From contig JAISMF010000042.1 in the NCBI GenBank assembly GCA_031276865.1, positions 1 through 51,215 on the forward strand: a stretch of DNA of 51,215 nt, in the 5' to 3' direction. This DNA comes from Deltaproteobacteria bacterium (GTDB taxonomy: Bacteria; Desulfobacterota; Desulfarculia; Adiutricales; Adiutricaceae). Each line of letters begins with the position of its first letter. Within the stretch, counting starts at the first letter, position 1. The position numbers and the translations under genes are program-made. Of the stretch, positions 26,732 through 35,260 are shown piece after piece. The notes beneath the pieces are model-generated. The model ran no database searches. It saw only the letters and a list, made by a program, of their open reading frames with translations, and had not been told where the DNA came from.

Positions 26732-29700
26732 TTACCGGATGAGGCTGAGGGCCAGCTGACTCAGGGAGTTGGCCTGGGCCAGCATGGAGGTGGCGGCCTG
26801 GGAAAGGACGTTGTTTCGGGTGAACTCCGTCATTTCGGTGGCCACGTCCACGTCGGAGATCCGGCTCTCGGAGGCTTGCAGGTTCTCGGCCTGGATGGTC
26901 AGGTTGGACATGGTGTTCTCCAGGCGGTTCTGCATGGCGCCGAGGTCGGCCCGGATCTTGTCCTTGACGTTGATGGATTCGGTGATGGCGTCCAGGGCCT
27001 CCTGGGCGGAAGACTGGGTGCGCACCTCGGCTCCCTTCCAGTCGCCGTTGGCGGCGTTTTGGATCTCGACGAAGCTCTCGCGGTTCATCCCGTTGATGGT
27101 ACCGTAGTCGAGACCGGGAGTTTCCAAGTCGCCGTTGTTGGAGATCCAGAGATCCCTCTGGTAACCCACGTCCCTGCCGTTCAGGGTCACGTTCCAGACC
27201 TCGTTTCCGAGGCTGGCTTTGGTCTGGGTGGGTTTCATGGTGCCCCAGTGCTCGCCGCCCAAGGTGAAGGTCGTGCCGGACTGGTTGGTCTTGCCGGTGG
27301 AAGTGTTCTCGAAGAGAATGGAGGCCAGGCCTTCCCGGGACTTCTCGTTATCCGCGGCCACGTCGCAGGCGAGGAGGTTGTTGAAATCGCCTCCGTCCTT
27401 GGTGAAGATGTAAACCATTTCGGCGCTGACGCCGTTGGAGTTGTACTTCTGCACCATGGCCCAGAACTGGCTGTCGGGGTTGTTGTTGATCGCGGAGGCC
27501 AGAGCCCGGAAGGTGAAGGAAGAGGATTTGCTGCCGGCGCTTCCCACCTGGGTCACGTGCTTGGAGACGTCTATCGCGCCGCCGAACCTCTCGTCCTTCC
27601 CAGGGCCTTCCTTCGAACTGACATCGTCCTTGGTGAGCGCCGCGCCCAGCGTGTCCAGCTGCGCCTGGGTGAGAGCGCCGACCTCGATCTGGTCCGTCAG
27701 TCCGGCGGCGGTGATGGCGTCGTAAAGCTCCCCGCCCGATTGGGTCAAAGCGGTAATGTCGCGGAGGCCCGTTTGTCCCAGTCTTCTGTTCAAATCGGGT
27801 TCTATGGCGCGTATCTTGGCGAACATGTCCGACCAGGTGTCGCCCAGCTCGGAAACCATGGTGCCGGGCGTGGGATTGGTCGTGCCGACAGCGTTGGTGA
27901 TGGCCGATCTGAGCGCCGCCACCGCCGAGGTCGTGCTCATGCCTTTAGCGTAAACCTCTTTTGTGAATTGAGCGGCGTAGAGCTGATAAGACGCTTTAAA
28001 TATGTCATATAGCTGTTGCGCTGTTTTGCCGCATAACGCGCTGATCTTGTACGTTATTTGGTTAAAGACGTTCGTAGTGCCGGATAACCTGTCCGCGAGG
28101 GTGGCCGAAGTTGTCCACTCGCCGGTAGTGGCGCTGTACCATAGACCTTGCAAGGTAAAATCCCCTGAAGTTTGGCTGGCGGCAACCTGCGTGGCCTTAA
28201 AAGCGGCCAGCGCCGTTTTGATCGCGGCCGAATGAGCCGAAATGTACCCGTAGGCGTCGTGAGCTAAGGTGTGCTTCGTTGTCGAAGTGACAGTGAAATC
28301 CACCTGGTCCCAGCCGAGAGAGTCGCCGATGGCTTTTTCCCTCGTCCATCTGCCCGTGGCCGCGTCCACGTAGATGTAGCTCGACATCACCCCATCGGTC
28401 ACTCCGGACTCGAAGTATTTGCCCGCCTGGCCGGTTAACAAGGGAACCGTTTCAACGTAGTGTTTGTTCACCCAGTCGCGGGCGTCCACCGCTGACGTTT
28501 CGGCTCCCTTAATATCTATCGATACCCTGCGGGCGTTTATCGCTTGGGCCGACGCGGCGTTCACGGTCCAGATGTTTCCGCTCACCCACATATCAAACTG
28601 AGTCTGTCCGCCGGTGGAAAACGCCGAAGTCACGCCGGCTATGCCGGATAAAGCGGATACGGCGCTAGCTTTAGTTATGTACGCGTTGGTGGTGGCGAAG
28701 GCCGCGGAAAGTTCGAAGGTAAGCTCGGTCATGCCCAGAGACTTCCCTAAAGAGGCCGACATGGTCCAAACGCCGTTGGCGTGGTAAATACCGGTGCCGA
28801 AATTAGCGCTTTTACCCGGCGGATTGGTATTGGTTACGCCCAATGCGGACAGCAGGGCTTGCTGGTCGGTCGCATTCGTAAAATCATTGGCGCTCAGAGT
28901 TAAAACGGTGGAGCCGAGAAGATTCCGCATGGCGTCCTTTACGGCGGCGAGTCCGGCGGAGAGATCCTCTTCGCCAAAGACGGTGGCGGAAAGCTGGACG
29001 CTCTGGGCGTTCAAAAGATTTTTTAAAACGGTGTCGGAGGTGTAAAGTCCGGCCAGATTACCGGTCCCCTTGAACAGGTTGTCCATGGTGGCTTTGTATA
29101 AAAATTCGGGAGTATGAACAATCCCGCCCTGGGCGTCGTCCGGAATCCCCCAGTAGTAGGCCTCATCGCCCACGCAGACGGCGACCGTTCCGCCGCAGAC
29201 GACCGCGGCCTGTAGGGCCGAGGCGTGAATCTGCACGCCCACCCGGCTTTGCGTTCCGGCGTTCACTTTGTTAATTAAATCTTGGAGGCTCTCGCTGGAA
29301 CTAACGGTGTAGCGGCCGGCCAGGTATTTACCGGCCAGAAGGTCGGGATCGTCGTCTTCCATCCAGTCCCAGTTGTAACCGTAGCTGAAGGTCTGCCCGC
29401 TGATGAAGCCGGCGTTTCCGTCAAGGGAGGTGTAGCCGGCGGTGCAGCAGCCGGGTCCCGAGAGAGGACCGGATCCGGCGGCGCCTTGGCCCCAGATGTC
29501 GTTTTTGGCGTCGCCGCCTATCCTCAATCCGGTGGAGCTGGTCGCCCTGGCGTCCCCGATGTTCACGAAATAATAATCCTCGGAGTCTTTGTTGCTGACG
29601 CCGAAATGGATTTTGATGCCCTGTCCGCCGTGCTGATTGGTGACGGACCCGTCAAGGAGTTTTAACCCGTTGAAGTTGGTGGCGTTGGCGATACGGTCGA

Positions 29701-30067
29701 TCTCGGCGGCCATGGCCTGGTACTCGGAATTGATTATCTCCCTTTGGGCCGTGGTGTACGTGCCGGTCGCGGCCTGCTCGGCCAGCTCCTTCATACGGGT
29801 GAGCTTCTCGTCGATAATGGAGAGGGCGCCGTCCGCCGTCTGGATCATGCTGATGGCGTCGGCGGTGTTCCGGATGCCCTGATTCATCGTGGCGATGTCG
29901 GCCCGCATCATCTCACGGATCGCGAGACCTGCGGCGTCGTCGGCGGCGCTGTTGATTCGCAGGCCCGAAGAAAGCCGCTGGACGCTTGTGGACAATCTAT
30001 CGTAGATCGTGCTCAAGTTTCGCGCGGCGTTCTGGGCTGCCATGTTGTGGTTAACGATAAGAGCCAT
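26732..30067 (-). CDS. Giant flagellin (1111 aa) with large central insertion
   Basis: Secreted filament subunit. The conserved ends are intact: the D0/D1 N-terminus MALIVNHNMAAQNAARNL with the RLSSGLRINSAADDAAGLAI signature (31-50) and the C-terminus ESRISDVDVATEMTEF through LSQLALSLIR. Between them lie about 900 residues; most flagellins total 270-600 aa. Residues about 140-312 and 830-1010 match the variable region of the second flagellin at 38.8-40.5 kb. Residues about 313-830 have no counterpart there and contain four divergent copies of one module. Cysteines occur at 207, 208, 291, 298, 679 and 901, unusual for flagellin. AAGGAGGA precedes the ATG. A sigma28 promoter and a CsrA-type leader hairpin lie upstream. 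The insertion looks lower in GC than the conserved ends. Confidence 0.93.
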   Translation of the reverse strand: MALIVNHNMAAQNAARNLSTIYDRLSTSVQRLSSGLRINSAADDAAGLAIREMMRADIATMNQGIRNTADAISMIQTADGALSIIDEKLTRMKELAEQAATGTYTTAQREIINSEYQAMAAEIDRIANATNFNGLKLLDGSVTNQHGGQGIKIHFGVSNKDSEDYYFVNIGDARATSSTGLRIGGDAKNDIWGQGAAGSGPLSGPGCCTAGYTSLDGNAGFISGQTFSYGYNWDWMEDDDPDLLAGKYLAGRYTVSSSESLQDLINKVNAGTQSRVGVQIHASALQAAVVCGGTVAVCVGDEAYYWGIPDDAQGGIVHTPEFLYKATMDNLFKGTGNLAGLYTSDTVLKNLLNAQSVQLSATVFGEEDLSAGLAAVKDAMRNLLGSTVLTLSANDFTNATDQQALLSALGVTNTNPPGKSANFGTGIYHANGVWTMSASLGKSLGMTELTFELSAAFATTNAYITKASAVSALSGIAGVTSAFSTGGQTQFDMWVSGNIWTVNAASAQAINARRVSIDIKGAETSAVDARDWVNKHYVETVPLLTGQAGKYFESGVTDGVMSSYIYVDAATGRWTREKAIGDSLGWDQVDFTVTSTTKHTLAHDAYGYISAHSAAIKTALAAFKATQVAASQTSGDFTLQGLWYSATTGEWTTSATLADRLSGTTNVFNQITYKISALCGKTAQQLYDIFKASYQLYAAQFTKEVYAKGMSTTSAVAALRSAITNAVGTTNPTPGTMVSELGDTWSDMFAKIRAIEPDLNRRLGQTGLRDITALTQSGGELYDAITAAGLTDQIEVGALTQAQLDTLGAALTKDDVSSKEGPGKDERFGGAIDVSKHVTQVGSAGSKSSSFTFRALASAINNNPDSQFWAMVQKYNSNGVSAEMVYIFTKDGGDFNNLLACDVAADNEKSREGLASILFENTSTGKTNQSGTTFTLGGEHWGTMKPTQTKASLGNEVWNVTLNGRDVGYQRDLWISNNGDLETPGLDYGTINGMNRESFVEIQNAANGDWKGAEVRTQSSAQEALDAITESINVKDKIRADLGAMQNRLENTMSNLTIQAENLQASESRISDVDVATEMTEFTRNNVLSQAATSMLAQANSLSQLALSLIR

Positions 30068-30074
30068 TATTAAT

Positions 30075-30111
30075 CCTCCTTGAGTTTCAGCGGGCCTCCA
30101 TGCCCTCGAAA
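30075..30111 (-). promoter_or_regulatory. Predicted CsrA-type leader hairpin of the giant flagellin mRNA
   Basis: On the mRNA strand, TTTC-GA-GGGC-ATGGAG-GCCC-GCT-GAAA folds as a two-part stem (TTTC/GAAA and GGGC/GCCC; 30085-30111) exposing GGA in the six-base loop. A second GGA lies 20 nt downstream inside the AAGGAGGA ribosome binding site. The second flagellin has the same stem and loop at 40550-40576. Confidence 0.65.
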
Positions 30112-30231
30112 GAAAAAATTTATTTAAACCGCTAAGGTTCCTTCGCTCTTTTCCGGAGCTCCGTCGCCCTATTATTGACTTTGATGTTTAAAACAGGCTG
30201 ACGGAATATCCGCCCTCTCTATTTGATAAAC

Positions 30232-30258
30232 TTATCGGCCTCCCGTCATCAACCTTAA
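30232..30258 (-). promoter_or_regulatory. Sigma28 (FliA) promoter of the giant flagellin
   Basis: On the minus strand: TTAAGGTT, 11-bp spacer, GCCGATAA. The -10 element is a perfect match to the sigma28 consensus and the -35 matches 6 of 8 (TAAAGTTT). Transcription would start about 160 nt before the ATG. Confidence 0.8.
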
Positions 30259-30960
30259 GTACTTTTAATAATTAAATTAAACTTTACCTATTGTTGAACG
30301 TCAACTATCAGAAAAATAAACGCCAGCGTAATAATCAGGCCGTTTATCTTCACGCGCCCCTCTCAAACGTTCTTATGTATAGCGGAAAAAAACGATCGTT
30401 TGGGCTTTTTAACCCGCTAGAGGAAAACCTCGCCCTCTTTCTCCTCGCTACTTCGTAAACGACCGCCGGGGCCGTCTTTTCGGCTTTCAAAGCTTAAGAA
30501 TTACATAAAATTTTAAAAACTTCATCTCTCCTTTAGCTGTTCCTTTTTTATTAATAATAAAGAACCGCGCTGAAGATAATCCTCTAAACAATATGAACCA
30601 CTACTAGCGCGCGTCTTTAGGAAATTTAGCGTTTCACCGGAGATATTCCCGCGGCCGGAGGGAAAAACCAGGCCGCGTATTTAAATTAGCGCCAAAAAAC
30701 GGAATAAAATTTTTTATTCTTTTTCGTTTTCCCGGATTTTTTTAAAATTTTTCTATTAAACTCCACGTGAACCTCTCCGTCTTTCGGAACTTAAGCCTAT
30801 TTTTCATGTCAAGTCTGGAAACGCCCTTGATTTTCCGCTAAAATGATTATGACGGGGCGGCGCTATTTTCCTCTTTCCATCTCGTTTCCGCGCCTAACCC
30901 GATCATTATTATAAGAAGCCCGCCGCGCGAGGCGGAGACGCTGGAAGGGAGCACCCTTAA

Positions 30961-31977
30961 GTGACCGAAGATCCCGTAAACGGATCCGCCCCGTTAGGGC
31001 AGGGCAAACCAAAACTCCTCCGGCTGGAAATCGCCGCCTCCCACGCCGGAAAACGCCTGGATCTCGTTCTGGCCGCCCTTTTTCCGGACTATTCTAGGAT
31101 GCGGCTGAACAAGCTCGTGAAAGAGGGCGCCGTCCTTGTAAACGGCCGGCCCGTTAAGCCCTCCTTCAGCTTGAAAACGGGGCAAAACCTTTCCATCGAC
31201 CTTCCCCCCCGGGAAGAGCCCGGACTCAAACCTGCCCCGGAGGTGGCTCTAAAAATCCTCCACGAGGACGCCGATATAATAGTGGTGGACAAAAGCCCCT
31301 TCATCGCCGTCCACCCCGGAGCCGCCTCCTCCGGCGCCACCCTGATAGAGGCCCTCCTGGCCGTCCATCCGGAGCTCGCCTTGATGGAGATGGAAGACCG
31401 ATGCGGCGTCGTGCACCGTCTGGACAAAGACACCTCGGGCGTCCTCCTGGTGGCCAGAAATTCCGAAGCCCGAAAGTTCCTCTCCCGAAAGTTCGCCGAA
31501 AGAAGGGTGAAGAAGAGGTACCTGGCCTTCGTTAGGGGAAATCCCCCCAAAACCGGCTTTATCGATCGCCCCATAGGGCGCCATCCGACCCGGCGGCATA
31601 AAATGGCCGCGGGAGCGCCGGGGGGGCGGGCGGCCAGAACCGGCTACCGTGTGCTCAGGCGCTTTCCCCGCGCGGGGATCTCCCTTGTGTCGCTTTCCCT
31701 TTTCACCGGCCGCACCCACCAGGCCAGGGTTCACCTGGCGGCGGAGAAATTTCCCGTTCTGGGAGACTCAGTCTACGGCTCGGGCTTCAAGGGGCTTTTC
31801 AGGGACTTTCCGACTTTGGAGCCGCTCGTGAAAAGGCAGTGCCTCCACGCGCGGCGCCTGACTTTTCCCGCGCCTAGGTCCGGCGAGAGGCTTTCCTTCG
31901 CCTCCCCCTGGCCGGAGGACTTTACGGAACTCTACCGGGAGCTCGTCCGCCTCGAAGAGCCTTCAGGGGATCTTTAA
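30961..31977 (+). CDS. RluD-family 23S rRNA pseudouridine synthase
   Basis: 338-aa cytosolic enzyme isomerising uridine to pseudouridine in 23S rRNA (or tRNA). An S4 RNA-binding domain covers about residues 20-80. The RluA-type catalytic domain follows with the family motif HRLDKDTSG and catalytic Asp155, plus SLFTGRTHQARVHLA. Length and the S4 domain favour RluC/RluD over RluA. GTG start with GGGAG about 10 nt upstream. It is transcribed alone, convergent with gyrA, and ends at a shared terminator. The exact target uridines are not decided. Confidence 0.9.
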   Translation: MTEDPVNGSAPLGQGKPKLLRLEIAASHAGKRLDLVLAALFPDYSRMRLNKLVKEGAVLVNGRPVKPSFSLKTGQNLSIDLPPREEPGLKPAPEVALKILHEDADIIVVDKSPFIAVHPGAASSGATLIEALLAVHPELALMEMEDRCGVVHRLDKDTSGVLLVARNSEARKFLSRKFAERRVKKRYLAFVRGNPPKTGFIDRPIGRHPTRRHKMAAGAPGGRAARTGYRVLRRFPRAGISLVSLSLFTGRTHQARVHLAAEKFPVLGDSVYGSGFKGLFRDFPTLEPLVKRQCLHARRLTFPAPRSGERLSFASPWPEDFTELYRELVRLEEPSGDL

Positions 31978-32017
31978 GCGGCGCGCGCGCTTTCCACCCG
32001 CCGGTTCCTCCGGAAAC

Positions 32018-32047
32018 GGAAAAAGGCGGGTGGACCCGCCTTTTTCC
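32018..32047. terminator. Bidirectional terminator between rluD-like gene and gyrA
   Basis: Perfect 13-bp stem GGAAAAAGGCGGG/CCCGCCTTTTTCC with loop TGGA. The arms themselves supply A5/T5 runs, so it can act in both directions for the two convergent genes. Confidence 0.85.
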
Positions 32048-32085
32048 AAACAGTCGAACAGCCCAGCCGCCGGCGCTGTTTTCGG

Positions 32086-34662
32086 CTAGTAGGAGTCCTC
32101 CGGGTCGTCCTCCGCCGTATCCGCCTCCTCCGCGAGTCCGCCGTCGCCGTCCAGGGAGTCGTCCGGCTCTCCGAGGCTTCCGGCCCGGTCCCCGGACTCC
32201 CCCTCGTCCTCGTCCGGGGCGGGGGGGAGCAGGGCCACGTCCTTCACCACCTCGTCCGGCTCGAGCCGCATGAGCCTCACGCCCTGGGTGCGGCGGTGCA
32301 GGACGGTCACTTCGGAGATGTTGAACATGATGAGCCTTCCGGTGTTGGTGATGAGCATGAGCCTGTCGCCGTCCTTCACCTTGAAGACGGCCACGACGTT
32401 ACTGTTGACGCCGGTCCTTATGGTGGTGGTCCCCTGACCGCCCCTGGCCTGGAGGCTGTACTCCGCCGCGGGGGTTCTTTTGCCGTAGCCGTTCTCGGTC
32501 ACCGTCATGAGCACCTCGGAGCGATCCTGGGAGATGGCGTCCATGGCCACCACCTGATCCTTTTTGAGGGTGATGCCCTTCACTCCGGCGGCCGTGCGGC
32601 CCATGGAGCGGATGTCCTCCTCTTTGAAGCAGATGGCCTTCCCTCCCTTGGTGGAGAGAAGCACGGCGCTCCCGCCGTCGGTTAAAGAGGCCGAAACCAG
32701 CTCGTCCCCCTCCTTGAAGTTCAACGCCTTGATGCCGTTGCGCCGGGGCTTTTTAAACTCGGAGAGTTTCAGGCGCTTGACGATTCCGCGCCGGGTGGCC
32801 ATGACCACGTAAAGGTCTTTCGCCGTCAGATCCTCCACCGATAAAACGGTCGTGACCTTTTCGCCGGACTGCAGGGGCAGCACGTTAATTAAGGCCTTCC
32901 CCTTGGCGGTGCGGGTGGCCGACGGCACCTCGTGCACCTTGAGCCAGTAGAGCCTTCCCTGGTTGGTTATGAAGAGGAGGTAGCTGTGGGTGGAGGCCAC
33001 GTACATCCTCTCCACGAAGTCGTCCTCCTTGTTTTTGGCGGCGGTGACGCCCTTCCCCCCCCTCAGCTGAGACTTGTAGGTGGAGGCCGGAGTGCGTTTT
33101 ATGTAGCCGCCGTGGCTGAAAGTCACCACCATCTGCTCTTCGGGGATGAAGTCCTCGATGTTACGAGACTCGGGCCCGAAATCGGTTATGACGGTGCGGC
33201 GCGCGTCCCCGTATTCGGCTTTGAGCGCCGTGAACTCGTCTTTGATCACCTGGTTTAAAACCGCGTCCGAGCCCAGGATGCTCCGGAAGCGCTCGATATC
33301 CAAAAGCACGTTCTTGTGCTCCTCTTCGATGGAGCGGCTTTCCAGCTGGGTGAGCTTCTGGAGTCTTAAATCCAAAACGGCCTGGGCCTGAAGCTCGGAA
33401 AGGGAGAAGCGGGAGACTAAGCCCGCTTTGGCCTCCTGGGGGCCCCGGCTTTGGCGGATCAAGGCGATTATCTCGTCTAGGTGGCTTAAAGCCAGGAGCA
33501 ATCCCTCCAGGATGTGGGCCCGGGCCTCGGCCTTGGCCAGATCGAAGCGGGTGCGCCGGGTGACCACCTCCCGGCGGTGCTCCAGAAACTGAAAAAGGGC
33601 CTCCTTTAAGTTCAAGAGCCGGGGCGCCTGGTTGACGATGGCCAGCATGTTGATCCCGAAGCTCGTCTCCAGCTGGGTGGAGGCGAAGAGCTGGTTCAGG
33701 ATGGTGTCGGTCATGTCCTTCTGGGCGTTTTTAATCTCCAAGACCACCCTCAGGCCGTGGCGGTCGCTTTCGTCCCTGATTTCGTGAATCCCCTCCAGCC
33801 TCTTCTCCCTGGCCATCTCGTCGATCTTTTCCACCAAGGCGGCCTTGTTCACCATGTAGGGGAGCTCGGTCACGACGATGGCCGTCCTTTTGCTGTCTTT
33901 CAAGACCTCGATTTCGGCCTTGGCCCGGACTCTGATGATGCCCTTGCCCGTGCGGTAGGCCTCGAGGATTCCCTCCCGGCCCAGGATGAAGCCCGCCGTG
34001 GGGAAGTCGGGGCCGGGAATGTGGCGGGCGAGCTCGTCGATTGTCACTCCCGGATTGTCCACCAGGGCCACCAGGCCGCTTAAGATCTCGCCTAGGTTGT
34101 GGGGGGGGATGTTGGTGGCCATTCCCACGGCTATCCCGCTGGAGCCGTTTATGAGAAGCCCCGGGGCCTTGGTGGGCATGACCACGGGCTCCTCCAGGGA
34201 GCCGTCGTAGTTGGGGGAGAAGTCGACGGTCTTTTTGTCCAGATCCGCCATGAATTCGTGGGCCAGTTTGGAGAGGCGCACCTCGGTGTAGCGCATGGCC
34301 GCCGGCTGGTCGCCGTCGACGGATCCGAAGTTTCCCTGGCCGTCGGCCAGGGGGTAGCGCATGGAAAAATCCTGGGCCAGGCGCACCAGGGCGTCGTAGA
34401 CCGCCACGTCGCCGTGGGGGTGGTACTTGCCGATGACGTCGCCCACCACGCGGGCCGATTTCTTATATGGCTTGTTATAGTCGTTGCCCAGCTCGTTCAT
34501 GGCGAAGAGCACCCGCCGGTGGACGGGTTTCAAACCGTCCCTGGCGTCGGGTATGGCTCTGCCGATGATGACGCTCATGGCGTAGTCCAGGTAGGAGTTT
34601 TTTATCTCCTCCTCGATGCTTATTATTTCGAAACGGTCGTGATCCTGCGTGCTTTTGTCCAT
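32086..34662 (-). CDS. gyrA: DNA gyrase subunit A
   Basis: 858-aa subunit of type II topoisomerase that introduces negative supercoils with GyrB. The winged-helix breakage domain has catalytic Tyr125 in AAMRYTE. The C-terminal beta-pinwheel includes the gyrase-specific GyrA box SQLRGGKG, which separates it from ParC, and the tail is strongly acidic (Asp/Glu-rich last ~45 residues). In the quinolone-determining region [17 protein letters not shown], Val86 replaces the Ser of E. coli position 83, while Asp90 matches position 87. The start has only a weak GGAA. A terminator-like hairpin sits in its leader. gyrB is not in the window. Confidence 0.97.
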   Translation of the reverse strand: MDKSTQDHDRFEIISIEEEIKNSYLDYAMSVIIGRAIPDARDGLKPVHRRVLFAMNELGNDYNKPYKKSARVVGDVIGKYHPHGDVAVYDALVRLAQDFSMRYPLADGQGNFGSVDGDQPAAMRYTEVRLSKLAHEFMADLDKKTVDFSPNYDGSLEEPVVMPTKAPGLLINGSSGIAVGMATNIPPHNLGEILSGLVALVDNPGVTIDELARHIPGPDFPTAGFILGREGILEAYRTGKGIIRVRAKAEIEVLKDSKRTAIVVTELPYMVNKAALVEKIDEMAREKRLEGIHEIRDESDRHGLRVVLEIKNAQKDMTDTILNQLFASTQLETSFGINMLAIVNQAPRLLNLKEALFQFLEHRREVVTRRTRFDLAKAEARAHILEGLLLALSHLDEIIALIRQSRGPQEAKAGLVSRFSLSELQAQAVLDLRLQKLTQLESRSIEEEHKNVLLDIERFRSILGSDAVLNQVIKDEFTALKAEYGDARRTVITDFGPESRNIEDFIPEEQMVVTFSHGGYIKRTPASTYKSQLRGGKGVTAAKNKEDDFVERMYVASTHSYLLFITNQGRLYWLKVHEVPSATRTAKGKALINVLPLQSGEKVTTVLSVEDLTAKDLYVVMATRRGIVKRLKLSEFKKPRRNGIKALNFKEGDELVSASLTDGGSAVLLSTKGGKAICFKEEDIRSMGRTAAGVKGITLKKDQVVAMDAISQDRSEVLMTVTENGYGKRTPAAEYSLQARGGQGTTTIRTGVNSNVVAVFKVKDGDRLMLITNTGRLIMFNISEVTVLHRRTQGVRLMRLEPDEVVKDVALLPPAPDEDEGESGDRAGSLGEPDDSLDGDGGLAEEADTAEDDPEDSY

Positions 34663-34680
34663 TTGGGTTCCGGATTAAAG

Positions 34681-34704
34681 GAAAAGCGGCCGATCCCGGC
34701 CGCT
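34681..34704 (-). promoter_or_regulatory. Terminator-like hairpin in the gyrA leader
   Basis: On the minus strand AGCGGCCG-GGAT-CGGCCGCT is followed directly by TTTTCCTTTAA and then the gyrA start 18-20 nt later. It could be an attenuator of gyrA, or the end of an upstream transcript with gyrA starting inside. Confidence 0.45.
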
Positions 34705-34829
34705 ATGAAGGGGTTGGATACTTGTTGGCTTTGAAGCTCTTTTGCACTATATGTACCATTTCCGGCGCTTAATGTCCAGACTCTTTTTTTAGCGGCCGGA
34801 AAGCCCCCGCCTTCCGCCTCTTTCCCGCT

Positions 34830-34880
34830 GGAGGGCGGGGCGGCCGCCCCGCCCTCCGCTATTTTTTCTCTTTTTCCCTC
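34830..34880 (+). terminator. Orphan plus-strand terminator upstream of gyrA
   Basis: Perfect 14-bp inverted repeat (34830-34843 with 34844-34857; GGCC would form the loop), then GCTATTTTTTCTCTTTTT. No plus-strand gene lies upstream since rluD, which has its own terminator. Confidence 0.55.
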
Positions 34881-35101
34881 TCTCTTCACTTTTTTCCCTC
34901 TTTCAATCCTATCCTTTTCCGTTTCCGTTTCCTTTCCGGCCGCTTTTCCCGCTTTGAATTCAAAGTTAAAAGGCCGGGCCGCCGTGACGGATTCAGGAGA
35001 AGGCATTAAATGATACTATATATATAATTTATATAGCATCAACCACTCCATATTGCGAGAAAGACCTTCTTTCGCCTTACCATGACTTTTCGCCTTCATA
35101 T

Positions 35102-35132
35102 TTGTGAATATTTTGGCGAATTTATGTATAAT
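35102..35132 (+). promoter_or_regulatory. Candidate sigma70 promoter of GT4 gene
   Basis: Perfect TATAAT (35127-35132) preceded directly by TG, with TTGTGA (35102-35107) 19 bp upstream, inside an AT-rich island. The leader would be about 120 nt. Confidence 0.4.
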
Positions 35133-35260
35133 AAATGTTAATCAGCATGAATAACACCACCGCCGATCTCATAGGAAAAGTGGCATGCTAGTTGCTCCCA
35201 CCAGGGCGAGACCGGAGGGCCGGATTTTTTTTCCGGCTAATATAAAAAAGGCGTTCAATC

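Larger units (their letters stand above)
30068..30960. other. Flagellin leader and promoter region; gap before rluD-like gene
   Basis: The left 190 nt are the leader and sigma28 promoter of the giant flagellin. The remainder, 30260-30960, is AT-rich in patches (30265-30330, 30490-30575, 30690-30765) and holds no supported gene. Confidence 0.5.
34663..35260. other. Divergent region between gyrA and GT4 gene
   Basis: Holds the gyrA leader hairpin (34685-34704), a weak gyrA promoter candidate on the minus strand (TGGACA at 34773-34778, TACATA at 34750-34755, 17-bp spacer), and an orphan plus-strand terminator (34830-34857). A pyrimidine-rich stretch spans about 34858-34950. An AT-rich island (about 35005-35160) contains the candidate GT4 promoter. 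The 127-codon minus-strand open frame here is low-complexity and not supported. Confidence 0.45.

Noticed and set aside
27578..29131. Flagellinolysin-type metalloprotease domain in the giant flagellin
   Set aside because: No HExxH zinc-binding motif or other protease signature occurs in the inserted residues 313-830.
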